Origin: Gottfriedia sp049568075
GTDB lineage: Bacteria; Bacillota; Bacilli; Bacillales; Bacillaceae_G
NCBI GenBank assembly: GCA_049568075.1
Contig: CP144911.1
Reading direction: 5' to 3' (one strand)
DNA: 64,000 nucleotides
The notes below the pieces were generated by a model, which was not told the DNA's origin, searched no databases, and worked only from the letters and a program-made list of their open reading frames with translations. Shown piece after piece: positions 51,072-59,972 of the stretch. How positions within the stretch are numbered: the first letter of the stretch is position 1; each line of letters opens with the position of its first letter. The translations under genes and the position numbers were made by a program.

Positions 51072-51254
51072 TTACACACCCATACGTTTGCGTTGATTAT
51101 TTGGCTTTTTAGAAATTTGATTCTTTTTCGTCATATCTTTAACAGCATTTACTCCAGAATTTTGATTAGAATTTTGCTGTTTTTTGCTAGCCAACTTTTG
51201 TTTCATTAATTCCTGAAGACTAACTTTTTTTGGTTCATTGTTATTTTCGCTCAT
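51072..51254 (-). CDS. Small Lys/Gln/Asn-rich protein
   Basis: A 60-residue hydrophilic protein, MSENNNEPKKVSLQELMKQK and a basic tail KPNNQRKRMGV. Likely unstructured. The start is ATG 51254, 11 nt after TTGGAGG. Composition recalls small spore or stress proteins, but no family is recognised. Confidence 0.6.
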   Translation of the reverse strand: MSENNNEPKKVSLQELMKQKLASKKQQNSNQNSGVNAVKDMTKKNQISKKPNNQRKRMGV

Positions 51255-51343
51255 AAATTTTGTTTCCTCCAATTTAATCATACTTTTATAATGACTTGTT
51301 GAAGGAAAATTAGCAAGTACATTTAAAAGAATTAAAAGTTCTA

Positions 51344-51478
51344 TTAGCTGTCTTTTTCAGTATTTTTCTTATGAAACTCTTCCATTTTTTTACTCTTCGA
51401 ATAAGCAGATTCCTCTGAATGTCCAAATTGATCTACAGAACTTTTCTGTGGACCTTTGTTTGTATGTCCTTTTGCCAT
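51344..51478 (-). CDS. Small hydrophilic protein (44 residues)
   Basis: A frame with an excellent ribosome binding site (AAAGGAGGG, then TTAAAC and ATG 51478) codes for MAKGHTNKGPQKSSVDQFGH and a Lys/Glu-rich tail ending NTEKDS. It resembles small acid-soluble-type spore peptides in composition only. It is on the same strand as the 60-residue protein downstream. Confidence 0.6.
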   Translation of the reverse strand: MAKGHTNKGPQKSSVDQFGHSEESAYSKSKKMEEFHKKNTEKDS

Positions 51479-51580
51479 GTTTAACCCTCCTTTTTTATTA
51501 TTATGTGCTTAAATTCCTTGAATAATCTTTAATTTAAAATGGGAATCTATTTATGATAAATGGTATTAGGAGGAAGCAAA

Positions 51581-51724
51581 ATGACAAGTAAAAATGGCAG
51601 CAAAGGAAGTAAAAATCAAAACGCACCTGAACTTCATGGACAAGCACCTACTAGTGGTGACAACACAAAAGGAAATGTCTATCGCTCTAAAAAAGGTAGT
51701 AAATCACAAACAGAATTACACTAA
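51581..51724 (+). CDS. Small hydrophilic Gly/Lys/Ser-rich protein (47 residues)
   Basis: ATG 51581 follows TAGGAGGAAGC, a near-perfect site. The product begins MTSKNGSKGSKNQNAPELHG and ends KKGSKSQTELH. It is divergent from the 44-residue gene. Composition is like spore-associated small peptides; the function is unknown. Confidence 0.6.
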   Translation: MTSKNGSKGSKNQNAPELHGQAPTSGDNTKGNVYRSKKGSKSQTELH

Positions 51725-51740
51725 TATATTCAATTAAAAA

Positions 51741-51772
51741 AGAGCTTGGATTTCCCAAGCTCTAAATTTTTT
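51741..51772. terminator. Bidirectional terminator
   Basis: AGAGCTTGG/CCAAGCTCT with loop ATTTC, flanked by AAAAAA and TTTTTT. Confidence 0.85.
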
Positions 51773-51782
51773 CTAACGATGT

Positions 51783-52247
51783 TTAGTCTTGAACATTAAA
51801 TCCTTCTTCATCTAAATATTCACAAGCTTCACCGTAGCTATTGAATGTACCATCAAGATTTTCTCCTGCGTAAACATTCCACATGTCCATTTCTGAAACA
51901 AGTTTAAGGACTTGTCCGTTCGCATTAACCCAGATTTCTTCAACTTCTTCATCTTCTTCAAAAATAGGTTCAAATGATAGGCTTTCAATTGATTTAGTAA
52001 GTACTTTACGAAGTTCGTCTTCAGTAAATTCTCTTATATTTACCATACCTTTATCGTTTGTTTTGTACCCTTTAATACCTTCAGCATATACAAAGCCGTT
52101 TCCATTAGGATGTAAATGATATACCACATTCTTTTTTTCTTTTAAACTTTCTTCGTATTGAAAATTTGTACGTCCAAGTGAGACTGGCTTTTTAGTTAAT
52201 TCTGGAAATGATTCAATAATTGTTAGTTTTTCTTCGTAAGTTAGCAT
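51783..52247 (-). CDS. Acidic protein of unknown function
   Basis: A 154-residue soluble acidic protein. It starts LTYEEKLTIIESFPELTKKP, has YHLHPNGNGFVYAEGIKGY in the middle and an acidic stretch FEEDEEVEEIWVN, and ends in a region rich in Asp, Glu and aromatics (DGTFNSYGEACEYLDEEGF). ATG 52247 follows GGAGGC. It seems to be a Bacillus-type conserved protein. No domain is recognised. Confidence 0.65.
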   Translation of the reverse strand: MLTYEEKLTIIESFPELTKKPVSLGRTNFQYEESLKEKKNVVYHLHPNGNGFVYAEGIKGYKTNDKGMVNIREFTEDELRKVLTKSIESLSFEPIFEEDEEVEEIWVNANGQVLKLVSEMDMWNVYAGENLDGTFNSYGEACEYLDEEGFNVQD

Positions 52248-52450
52248 AATGCCTCCAAAAAAATATTCTTTTACCTATGTTTTGTATGTAACGTAACAAA
52301 TATAACAAAAATCTTTTGAAAATGACATAGAATTGTCACAATTTCAGCTACTCTAATTTGGTAGAATAATAATGCTGTATAAATTTAACATAATCCTTTT
52401 GGCATATTTTTGGACTTAATTTGATTTTATTATACATAGTAGGTGATAAC

Positions 52451-55204
52451 ATGACAGTAGAAGTTAAAGTGAAAGTGAAAGAACAATTTATTAAAAAACA
52501 ATTTTATAAATCGTATTTAAATGAAAATGAAAACAATTACCATCCTATTGCAGTTTTAGCTGACCTTTACAATGAACAAAATGATGATATGGATCTTTCA
52601 TCTATCCGATTTGCACAAGGTGAAGTTTATTTTGAAAATAAAGATTTTGAATCTGCAGTTTTCAAATGGGAAAAAGTCGGAAACCAGTTAAGCGATTGGG
52701 CAAAGAAAAATATTGCTGATTCTTATTATGAAATTGGTGCATATGAAACAGCAGAAAAGCTATATAAAGAAGTTAAAACAGATAGTAGTACTTTGACATC
52801 TGAAATATTCTTAAATTTATTCTCTCTTTATATCGATATTTCAAAATACGAGGAAGCAGATCGTATTATTAAAGAAGCAGTAAAATATAATCCTGATTAT
52901 CCAAATGTAACGAGAATTGCACGTAATTTTTATGAAAAAAATCATGATTGGACTAGTGCTGTAGCGCTAGCTTCAGATGAATCAATTCGTACAGAAGATT
53001 TAAAATGGTTTATTGTATTAAGAGAATACATTATAAATGGTGTAACAAAAGAAATGGCACCAAGTTACTTTGTGCAACCGTTACTATCAATGGCTAAAGT
53101 CAATCTTGAGCACTTTGAATTAATGGTAGAAGCACTTTGGAATAGTTACAGAGAACAATCAGTTTATGTAAATTGGTTACAAACATTTAATGATATGTTA
53201 TTCCAAATCAATGTTGAGACAGGTGTGAAGTGGAATCGTTTGCCATCAATCTATTCAATGTCATACGAAGAATTAGTTGAAGGTGATTATTTTGTAGCTC
53301 AACTTGAGGAAATGATGCCAAGCTTCTTAACGAATTGGTTACGTATTACCGATTTAAAAGGAGCAGTTTTAGCAACGACTGCAACACTTGCATGGGATCG
53401 ATTATTCCCAGGCCGTATTGATTATCAAATTGTTGCTGACGCAGAAATGGCATTTGAACAATTATTAAAAACGCCTGATTGCTTCGAAATTGGAAAAGAA
53501 TTATTTGAAAACATTTTACAATGGTCTGCTTTAAATGAAATAGAAGTTGGAGACCGATTTGAGTGGTGGACAAGTAAATTAACTCAATTTGAAAATACAA
53601 CAATGCTTGTTGCTGGTACATCAGGTAACGGTAAATCTTCATTTGTAAACTCACTTTTAGGTGAGAAAATGATGGGTTCTTCTACTACAATGCCTGTATT
53701 ATTTGAACAAGATAATGATTCAAATATTAGCGTATTTTCGAAGGAAGGAAATACAAAGCTTGCTGAATTTGCAGATTTTTACGATTTAACAACAGTTGAA
53801 AATAATCTGTTAAAAGGTGATGAATTAGTATATTATAAATTACCAAATTCATTTTTAGAAAAGCATCGCCTATCAATCATTGACACACCTGGAATTGATG
53901 GAAACCAGGTTAATACAAAAGCATTATTTCAGTCTGTAAAACTTGCAGATCGACTTGTTTATGTTTTAAATGCTACTGCACCTTATACAGAAAACGAACG
54001 ATCTTTACTAGTTAAAATTCATAAAGAATTACCAACTCTACCGATTCACTTTATTTTAAATAAGATGGATTCTATTTATAGTAAAGAAGAAATTGATCGA
54101 GTTCGCGCTGAAATCCAAGCGAAAGTTAATCTGGATTTCCCTAGCGCTAAAGTATTACCTTATTCTTCAATTTATAGTAATCACGATCAATTTAAAGATT
54201 TAGAATTATTTATAGAGGATAACGTTCTTTCAACTGAAGCAAATTCTAAACAAACAGAGAAATTATTATTAGCTATTCGCAAATTAATTAATTTCTTATT
54301 AGAAAAACGAGTTGAGAAAGAAGACGAATTACGTGCTAATGTTGAATGGAATGAAGTTCTTGATGACAAATTAAATGGTCTATTACATTCTTTAAAAGAT
54401 AAAGAAATGGAACATTTAAATACAATTAAAAGCTCGTATCGTGAATTAAAAGACGAATTAAAATATGACCTGAAACTAAGTATTCCTGGTCTACTCAAAG
54501 AATGTAAAGAATTAATTAAAGAAGATAGTGATTTCGGTACAATTCTTGAAACGATTAACGAAGAGATGAATCTTCGAATTGGTGAGTATGTAAGAGAGAA
54601 TACTTTACCGAAACTAAATGATGCTCTTCAAAATTGGATTAGAGAATCAGGTGTTTTATTAGAAGGTACTCAAGGTTACTTAACTGAAATGAGTGATTCT
54701 TTAAATGAGTACATTGGAAATGAATATTTAAATCTTGAGTGTGATTTTAAAGTATTAGATGACTGGCGCCGTGATGCTGATCGAATGACTTCTATGACTC
54801 AGCTAGATGACATGAATATTTTATTAAATTCATCACCATCTCAATTTATCTTAAAGAGCTCAGGTATCTTATTAGGTTTACTACCACAAAATAAATCGAA
54901 GCTTGTTGCTCAATATCAAAAGTATGTTGATAATGTCAACTATGATGATGTAACATCAGAATTATCAATGAAGTTTTTCCTACAATTTGAAATGTTTGAA
55001 AAAACTTTACCAAGAGATTTATCAATGTTCCTACATGCTCCATTTGAGCAAATCCATGAACTAGTTGATGAAACAAGAGTTGCAATTGCTAACTATAATC
55101 AAACTTTAGAAGATATGAAATCTAATCCAAGTATTTACTTCGATCCGATTACATTCTTCACAGTAAGATTAAGACAATTAGAATTTTTAACATTACGTAA
55201 ATAA
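52451..55204 (+). CDS. TPR-containing dynamin-like GTPase
   Basis: A 917-residue protein. Residues about 35-200 are tetratricopeptide-like helices (AQGEVYFENKDFESAVFKWE, ADSYYEIGAYETAEKLYKEV). A dynamin-family GTPase domain starts near 380 with G1 GTSGNGKSS (389-397), a switch I Thr in SSTTMPVLF, G3 IIDTPGIDG and G4 FILNKMD. The last 300 residues are long helices suited to a dynamin stalk. ATG 52451 follows AGGTGA. Bacterial dynamins remodel or protect membranes, but most carry no TPR front. It is a single gene with its own terminator; the exact role is unknown. Confidence 0.85.
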   Translation: MTVEVKVKVKEQFIKKQFYKSYLNENENNYHPIAVLADLYNEQNDDMDLSSIRFAQGEVYFENKDFESAVFKWEKVGNQLSDWAKKNIADSYYEIGAYETAEKLYKEVKTDSSTLTSEIFLNLFSLYIDISKYEEADRIIKEAVKYNPDYPNVTRIARNFYEKNHDWTSAVALASDESIRTEDLKWFIVLREYIINGVTKEMAPSYFVQPLLSMAKVNLEHFELMVEALWNSYREQSVYVNWLQTFNDMLFQINVETGVKWNRLPSIYSMSYEELVEGDYFVAQLEEMMPSFLTNWLRITDLKGAVLATTATLAWDRLFPGRIDYQIVADAEMAFEQLLKTPDCFEIGKELFENILQWSALNEIEVGDRFEWWTSKLTQFENTTMLVAGTSGNGKSSFVNSLLGEKMMGSSTTMPVLFEQDNDSNISVFSKEGNTKLAEFADFYDLTTVENNLLKGDELVYYKLPNSFLEKHRLSIIDTPGIDGNQVNTKALFQSVKLADRLVYVLNATAPYTENERSLLVKIHKELPTLPIHFILNKMDSIYSKEEIDRVRAEIQAKVNLDFPSAKVLPYSSIYSNHDQFKDLELFIEDNVLSTEANSKQTEKLLLAIRKLINFLLEKRVEKEDELRANVEWNEVLDDKLNGLLHSLKDKEMEHLNTIKSSYRELKDELKYDLKLSIPGLLKECKELIKEDSDFGTILETINEEMNLRIGEYVRENTLPKLNDALQNWIRESGVLLEGTQGYLTEMSDSLNEYIGNEYLNLECDFKVLDDWRRDADRMTSMTQLDDMNILLNSSPSQFILKSSGILLGLLPQNKSKLVAQYQKYVDNVNYDDVTSELSMKFFLQFEMFEKTLPRDLSMFLHAPFEQIHELVDETRVAIANYNQTLEDMKSNPSIYFDPITFFTVRLRQLEFLTLRK

Positions 55205-55209
55205 TAAGG

Positions 55210-55245
55210 AAAGAGTGTGCAAAATGGCACACTCTTTTTTCTTTA
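55210..55245 (+). terminator. Terminator after the dynamin-like gene
   Basis: AAAGAGTGTGC/GCACACTCTTT hairpin followed by TTT. Confidence 0.9.
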
Positions 55246-55285
55246 TAAACTATGCAATTATTAATAAAGCCATTATTTCATTCAA

Positions 55286-55540
55286 CTATTCCTCTGTATC
55301 TTCTTCATACGGAATATGTACAACGATTGTTTGGTAGCCTTCTTTAATTTTTACATAACCACCCCAAGGGGTTTGTAGTATTAAAAAGGAGCCCTTTGTA
55401 TCAATTGAAAAATGTGCAATTTTTTCATGTTCTTCATCGAGTAAAAGCACTTCTCGCTCATTCCCAACTGTTCTAATACCAGGATGGCAATGAATTTGTA
55501 TTTTCCAGTTGCCAAGTCTACTTAATAAGAAATGACTCAT
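55286..55540 (-). CDS. Small beta-rich protein of unknown function
   Basis: An 84-residue protein, MSHFLLSRLGNWKIQIHCHP at the start, GSFLILQTPWGGYVKIKEGY in the middle and an acidic end EEDTEE. The alternation suggests an all-beta fold. ATG 55540 follows AAGGTGAT; the in-frame ATG 12 bp earlier overlaps that site. No family is recognised. Confidence 0.6.
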   Translation of the reverse strand: MSHFLLSRLGNWKIQIHCHPGIRTVGNEREVLLLDEEHEKIAHFSIDTKGSFLILQTPWGGYVKIKEGYQTIVVHIPYEEDTEE

Positions 55541-55764
55541 AAAATAGATCACCTTCTATCATTATAGTTTCTTCAAAATGAACTAATGAAACTTAATGGA
55601 AAACAGTTAGCTAAAATGACACGAAAAATCAGGTGAGGGCATCTTTAAATTAATTCTATTCTAGAGAATGGTAACTTAAAACTATTTAGGAATATTCGTA
55701 ATATATTTATTACTCATATTGGATTCATGAGTGAGAAAAAAGAGGTTTTGATAAGAAAAAGTTT

Positions 55765-55798
55765 AAAAGAGTTGCTAAAAATAACTCTTTTTTTCTTT
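55765..55798 (+). terminator. Lone terminator-like hairpin
   Basis: AAAGAGTT/AACTCTTT with a TTTT tail. No supported gene lies directly upstream on this strand; the stretch 55541-55950 is otherwise empty. Confidence 0.55.
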
Positions 55799-55978
55799 GT
55801 ACGACAATTATCTGGGAGTTTAGTTACTTTAAGATTCTTTAAGATTCTTTATAATTCAATTAAAAAAAATGGATTTTGCAGGAGATTCTAATTTTTACGT
55901 CAAACTCAAATCATAAACATTTACATAACAAAAATATATGATAAATGTAAAATTGTATTATTGAAAGAAGGTGATACA

Positions 55979-56045
55979 TAACCCGAAGCCGATCGCCAAA
56001 AGGAATGACTGGGAATTTTAATTTCATGGTAGTCGGGTAACCTCA
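55979..56045 (+). promoter_or_regulatory. Structured leader element upstream of the S53 protease
   Basis: ACCCGA (55982-55987) pairs with TCGGGT (56033-56038), enclosing about 45 bases with an imperfect GACT ... AGTC inner hairpin. It lies about 70 bp before the protease start. It matches no riboswitch class I know. It could be a folded 5' UTR. Confidence 0.4.
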
Positions 56046-56109
56046 AATCGTCTTTTGATTTCTAGATTGTTGGTAAGATCTTATTTAGGAACTAAGGAGA
56101 GGTATAAGG

Positions 56110-57810
56110 ATGAAAATAAGAAACCGAAAATTATTAGTACCGACTGTTGCTTCATTGTTAACATTATCGATGTATTTCCCAGGAGGCTCAACTTTTGCCG
56201 CAGCTTCCAAACATGTACAACTTATTCAGGCAGTTCCAACCGCTGCAAATCACGGCACTTTCATTGGTCACACAAACCGTAACTCCAAAGCTTCTATAAC
56301 CATTGCCCTTCAGCTAAGAAACAGCGATAAACTGGATAATTATATTGCCAGCTTAAAAAACCCTAACTCCATCAACTACAAGAAATACTTAACTCCCGAC
56401 GAATTTAAAAATCAATATGGACCAACTGATACAACTGTTGCCAATGTTAAAAGTTATTTGACAAGCCAAGGCTTTAAAGTCGAAAATGTTTCTTCCAATA
56501 ATGCCTTTATTACCGTCAGTGGCACAATTGGTCAAATGGAGGATACTTTTGGTGTATCTATAAATAACTATAAAGATTCAAATGGTGAAACCTATTATGC
56601 CAATGATCAAGCCCCTTCCATTAAGGCTGAATTTTCTGGTGTGATTACGAACGTTGAAGGTCTGAATAATGAACCACATTATACACATTCGAAAATTAAT
56701 AGTTCATCTCTACAGAATAAAGCAGTGACACCGAAAGTGGGCAGTGGTCCAGCTGGCGGTTATACACCGTCTGAATTAAAAGGTGCTTACGATGTCAACC
56801 CATTGGCAACTGCCGGATATACTGGATCTGGCCAAACTGTAGCAGTCATGGAGTTGGACGGATATAAAGCAACGAACATTAGTACCTATAACAACTACTA
56901 TGGCCTAGGTAGCGCTGCACCAACAAATGTATATATTGATGGTTATAGTGGTGCTGCCGGGCAAGGTGCAATCGAAGTTGAACTTGATATTGAGGTAATC
57001 AATGCAATTGCGCCAAAAGCACAAGTGGTTGTATACGAAGGGCCAAATAGCGCCCAAGGCTTAATTGATACTTATCAAAAAATTGCCTCTGATAATAAAG
57101 CAAAGTCAATTTCTGTTAGCTGGGGAATCGGAGAGCAGCATGAAGCAACTGCGACGATGAATAGCTTACATACCATATTCCAACAATTTGCTGCCCAAGG
57201 ACAAAGTATTTTTGCTGCGTCTGGAGACAATGGTGCCTACGATTCCGGAGGTAGAACTTTAGAGGTCGATAGTCCCGCAAATGACCCGTATGTGACTGGC
57301 GTTGGTGGAACTCACCTGAATATAAGCGGTACTTCATACAGTTCAGAATCCGTTTGGAGTAACAAAACAACCAAATCAGGTGACGGTGGAGGGTTATCTA
57401 AAGTTTATGCTATGCCGTCATTCCAATCAGGCCCTGGTGTCCAAAACAGTTATTCGAATGGAAAAAGAGAGGTTCCAGATGTTTCGGCAGCTGCCGACCC
57501 TAACACCGGATATTCAATCTATACTGGAGGTGCTTGGCATGTAGTTGGTGGAACATCAGCTGCCGCACCATTATGGGCTGGAATCGCTGCACTCAATAAT
57601 CAATTTGCACAAGCAAATGGCAAAGGCAACCTCGGTCAAGCAAATCCAACTCTTTATCAAGTCTTTAATACAACTCACAAATATGCAGCATATCATGATA
57701 TTACGTCTGGAACAAACTTGTACTATCCGGCTACATCTGGCTATGATATGGCTTCAGGTATTGGGACACCAGATGCATATAATTTAATTCGCGATATAAA
57801 TGGGTTTTAA
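56110..57810 (+). CDS. Secreted S53-family serine-carboxyl protease (kumamolisin-like)
   Basis: A 566-residue pre-pro-protease of the sedolisin/kumamolisin family, acid-active endopeptidases. A signal peptide ends near FAAAS. An inhibitory prodomain runs to about residue 215. The catalytic residues are Glu289 and Asp293 (AIEVELDIEV), oxyanion Asp373 (AASGDNGAYD) and Ser483 (GGTSAAAPLWAG). The C-terminal calcium site is HDITSGTN and GYDMASGIGTPDA. ATG 56110 follows AAGGAGAGG. It is a single gene with its own terminator. It has the full catalytic set. Confidence 0.95.
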   Translation: MKIRNRKLLVPTVASLLTLSMYFPGGSTFAAASKHVQLIQAVPTAANHGTFIGHTNRNSKASITIALQLRNSDKLDNYIASLKNPNSINYKKYLTPDEFKNQYGPTDTTVANVKSYLTSQGFKVENVSSNNAFITVSGTIGQMEDTFGVSINNYKDSNGETYYANDQAPSIKAEFSGVITNVEGLNNEPHYTHSKINSSSLQNKAVTPKVGSGPAGGYTPSELKGAYDVNPLATAGYTGSGQTVAVMELDGYKATNISTYNNYYGLGSAAPTNVYIDGYSGAAGQGAIEVELDIEVINAIAPKAQVVVYEGPNSAQGLIDTYQKIASDNKAKSISVSWGIGEQHEATATMNSLHTIFQQFAAQGQSIFAASGDNGAYDSGGRTLEVDSPANDPYVTGVGGTHLNISGTSYSSESVWSNKTTKSGDGGGLSKVYAMPSFQSGPGVQNSYSNGKREVPDVSAAADPNTGYSIYTGGAWHVVGGTSAAAPLWAGIAALNNQFAQANGKGNLGQANPTLYQVFNTTHKYAAYHDITSGTNLYYPATSGYDMASGIGTPDAYNLIRDINGF

Positions 57811-57815
57811 AGTAG

Positions 57816-57857
57816 AAAACGGCAGTCTCCAAAATAATGGAGGCTGTCGTTTTTGTT
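57816..57857 (+). terminator. Terminator after the S53 protease
   Basis: AACGGCAGtCTCC/GGAGgCTGTCGTT hairpin with a TTTTT tail. Confidence 0.9.
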
Positions 57858-57908
57858 ATTTTTTTGATTTTTTAATGAACAAATTGATAGTTTAATAATT
57901 CAGTCATT

Positions 57909-58320
57909 ATGATTTATAGTGGAACTAAATTAATCGGTATAGGAGAAACAGATTCAAAAGGTATTTTAGTGTGGGAATTATTGCAAAACAACGTGCAGGT
58001 ACAGTGTTAACAATTTATGCTTCTGACAGTGCAGGTAATTGTAGTTTATCAACTACAAAAACCGTGATTGATAAAACACCAGCAGTTATATCAAAAGTTG
58101 ACAAAGTAACTTCAACTACAACAAAGGTAACTGGAAAATCGGAAAGCAACTTAGTTATATACATATACAATGGAAAGAACCTTATTGGAAAAGCGACAGC
58201 CACAAGCACGGGTACATTCAGTGTAAATATCGCTAAACAGATAAGGGGAGTATCCTACAAGTATATGCAATTGATAAAGCTGGAAATAAAAGTGTACCTA
58301 AAGGAAAAACGGTACAATAA
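57909..58320 (+). pseudogene. Remnant of a bacterial Ig-like repeat surface protein
   Basis: Pieces of two to three Ig-like (Big_6-type) repeats lie in different frames: IYSGTKLIGIGETDSKG, then after a shift LTIYASDSAGN and VTGKSESNLVIYIYNGKNLI, then after another shift LQVYAIDKAGNKSVPKGKTV with a stop at 58320. No start or signal peptide remains. It is a 3' end of a cell-surface protein gene inactivated by at least two frameshifts. Together with flanks it fills the gap between the protease and the TetR gene. Confidence 0.7.
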
Positions 58321-58474
58321 TATGATAGCCCGAATAGTAGATAGATCCTGCAGTTAACTAATTTTTTAGTTGCCTTAAAGAGAACAGCTTTTTTGAGCGG
58401 TGAATTTTTATTGAACAAAATGTATCAAATTTAATTTTGGTAATACTTTACATTTTCATAAAATAAAGGTATTA

Positions 58475-58496
58475 TACATACATATAAATGTATGTA
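58475..58496 (+). promoter_or_regulatory. TetR operator, copy 1 (upstream of the regulator)
   Basis: TACATACATATAAATGTATGTA is a 22-bp palindrome with one mismatched pair, 14 bp before the TetR start, next to a TATTATAC box. Confidence 0.8.
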
Positions 58497-58510
58497 AGGA
58501 GAATATCATT

Positions 58511-59155
58511 TTGCCTAGAAATAAATATCCAGAAATAACAGAAAAAAAAATTTTGGATACAGCAACAAAGTTATTTTTAGAAAAGGGATGGGAGCAAACT
58601 ACTATACAGGATATAGTAGATGATATAGGCGATTTAACTCGAGGTGCATTTTACCATCATTTTAAATCGAAAGAGGATATTATAGAAGCTGTTCTCAACC
58701 GACTTGCAACTGAAAACGACCCATTCATAGAAGCCAAAAAAATTGCTGGATTAAACGGACTGGAAAAGTTGAGAATGGCATTTTTAATGTCATTTGAAAA
58801 TATTGGACAATTAGAAGCCATTAAAACGATACCAAAGATCCTAAACAATCCAAAAATGATTGCCAAGCAATTAATTGAGTGTGTCAATTCAGGAGCTCCT
58901 GATATTCTTGCCTTCATCGAAGAAGGGGTAATAGACGGGTCTATTTCTGTTCAATATCCAAAGCAGACTGCTGAAACTTTTATGTTGCTAACCAATATAT
59001 GGTTAAGTCCTATTATCTTTTCAGTAGATAATGAAGAATATCTATTCAAAGCAAAACATTTACAAGATTTATTTAATAGTATTGGACTTCCAGTAATTGA
59101 TGACCAAATAATTGATACCCTTGTAATGGTTCATAAAAAAATTTTAAATATCTAA
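58511..59155 (+). CDS. TetR/AcrR-family transcriptional regulator
   Basis: A 214-residue repressor. The N-terminal helix-turn-helix is typical (KILDTATKLFLEKGWEQTTI, then LTRGAFYHHFKSKEDIIEAV). The C-terminal helical domain (about 60-210) should bind an unknown ligand. The start is TTG 58511 after AAGGAG. Its own upstream region and that of the ABC transporter genes share a 22-bp palindrome, so it probably represses both. The ABC genes lie 79 bp downstream on the same strand. Confidence 0.9.
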   Translation: MPRNKYPEITEKKILDTATKLFLEKGWEQTTIQDIVDDIGDLTRGAFYHHFKSKEDIIEAVLNRLATENDPFIEAKKIAGLNGLEKLRMAFLMSFENIGQLEAIKTIPKILNNPKMIAKQLIECVNSGAPDILAFIEEGVIDGSISVQYPKQTAETFMLLTNIWLSPIIFSVDNEEYLFKAKHLQDLFNSIGLPVIDDQIIDTLVMVHKKILNI

Positions 59156-59194
59156 AGTGACTGCCATTTATTTGGCAGTTTACTATTATATAAA

Positions 59195-59216
59195 TACATA
59201 CATATATATGTATGTA
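59195..59216 (+). promoter_or_regulatory. TetR operator, copy 2 (upstream of the ABC genes)
   Basis: TACATACATATATATGTATGTA is a perfect 22-bp palindrome, 18 bp before the ABC ATPase start. It differs by one base from the copy at 58475. Confidence 0.82.
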
Positions 59217-59234
59217 AAAAGGGGAGATTTAGAT

Positions 59235-59972
59235 ATGGATTATGAATACGCTGTCAAAATTTCGAAATTAGTAAAGACCTTTAATAAAAAAGAGGTTATT
59301 AGAGATTGTAATATGACTGTTCCAAAAGGAAGTGTTTATGGGCTATTGGGTGTAAATGGCGCTGGAAAAACGACAATTTTAAAAATGCTTATAGGGTTAC
59401 TTCACCCAACTGTCGGACACATCGAAATTTTTGGTAAGGATATTCAGGTGAATAAAAAATACATATTAACGAACGTAGGAAGCATTATAGAAAATCCAAT
59501 TTTTTATGAACATTTATCTGCTACAGAAAATTTAGAAATACATCTTTCCTATTTGGGGATTCGTGATATGAATATAAAAAAAACATTAGATATAGTTGGG
59601 TTAAGGGATATAGGCAATCAACCTGTTTCTCAATTTTCTTTAGGTATGCGTCAGCGATTAGGAATCGCAAGAGCTATTATCCATCGCCCAAGACTTTTAA
59701 TATTAGATGAACCAATCAATGGGCTAGATCCGGTTGGAATACGAGAAATTAGGGAGCTTTTTCTATACCTTGTAAAAGAATTTAGTATGACGATCATTGT
59801 TTCTAGTCATATTTTAAGTGAAATTGAACATATCTCAGATGTGGTAGGAATTATCGTTGATGGAAGTATTATTAAAGAAATAGAACTATCTTCTAATAAA
59901 AGTGAATTAACAAATGGATTAGAAGAATATTTTTTTAATATTGTCAATGGAGGGATGAAACAAAATGTTTAA
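59235..59972 (+). CDS. ABC transporter ATP-binding protein (BcrA-like)
   Basis: A 245-residue ATPase. Walker A is GVNGAGKTT (residues 38-46 or so), the signature is QFSLGMRQRLGIARA, Walker B is LLILDEPINGLDP, and the switch His is in IVSSHILSEIEH. It resembles BcrA/lantibiotic-immunity ATPases. ATG 59235 follows GGGGAGA; the longer frame to 59157 runs through the operator. It overlaps the permease by 8 bp. It probably exports or protects against a peptide or drug. Confidence 0.92.
   Translation: MDYEYAVKISKLVKTFNKKEVIRDCNMTVPKGSVYGLLGVNGAGKTTILKMLIGLLHPTVGHIEIFGKDIQVNKKYILTNVGSIIENPIFYEHLSATENLEIHLSYLGIRDMNIKKTLDIVGLRDIGNQPVSQFSLGMRQRLGIARAIIHRPRLLILDEPINGLDPVGIREIRELFLYLVKEFSMTIIVSSHILSEIEHISDVVGIIVDGSIIKEIELSSNKSELTNGLEEYFFNIVNGGMKQNV

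Noticed and set aside
55730..55920. Open frame starting at an ATG near 55729 and running through a hairpin
   Set aside because: The frame reads through a terminator and an ATTCTTTAAG direct repeat, and there is no ribosome binding site.
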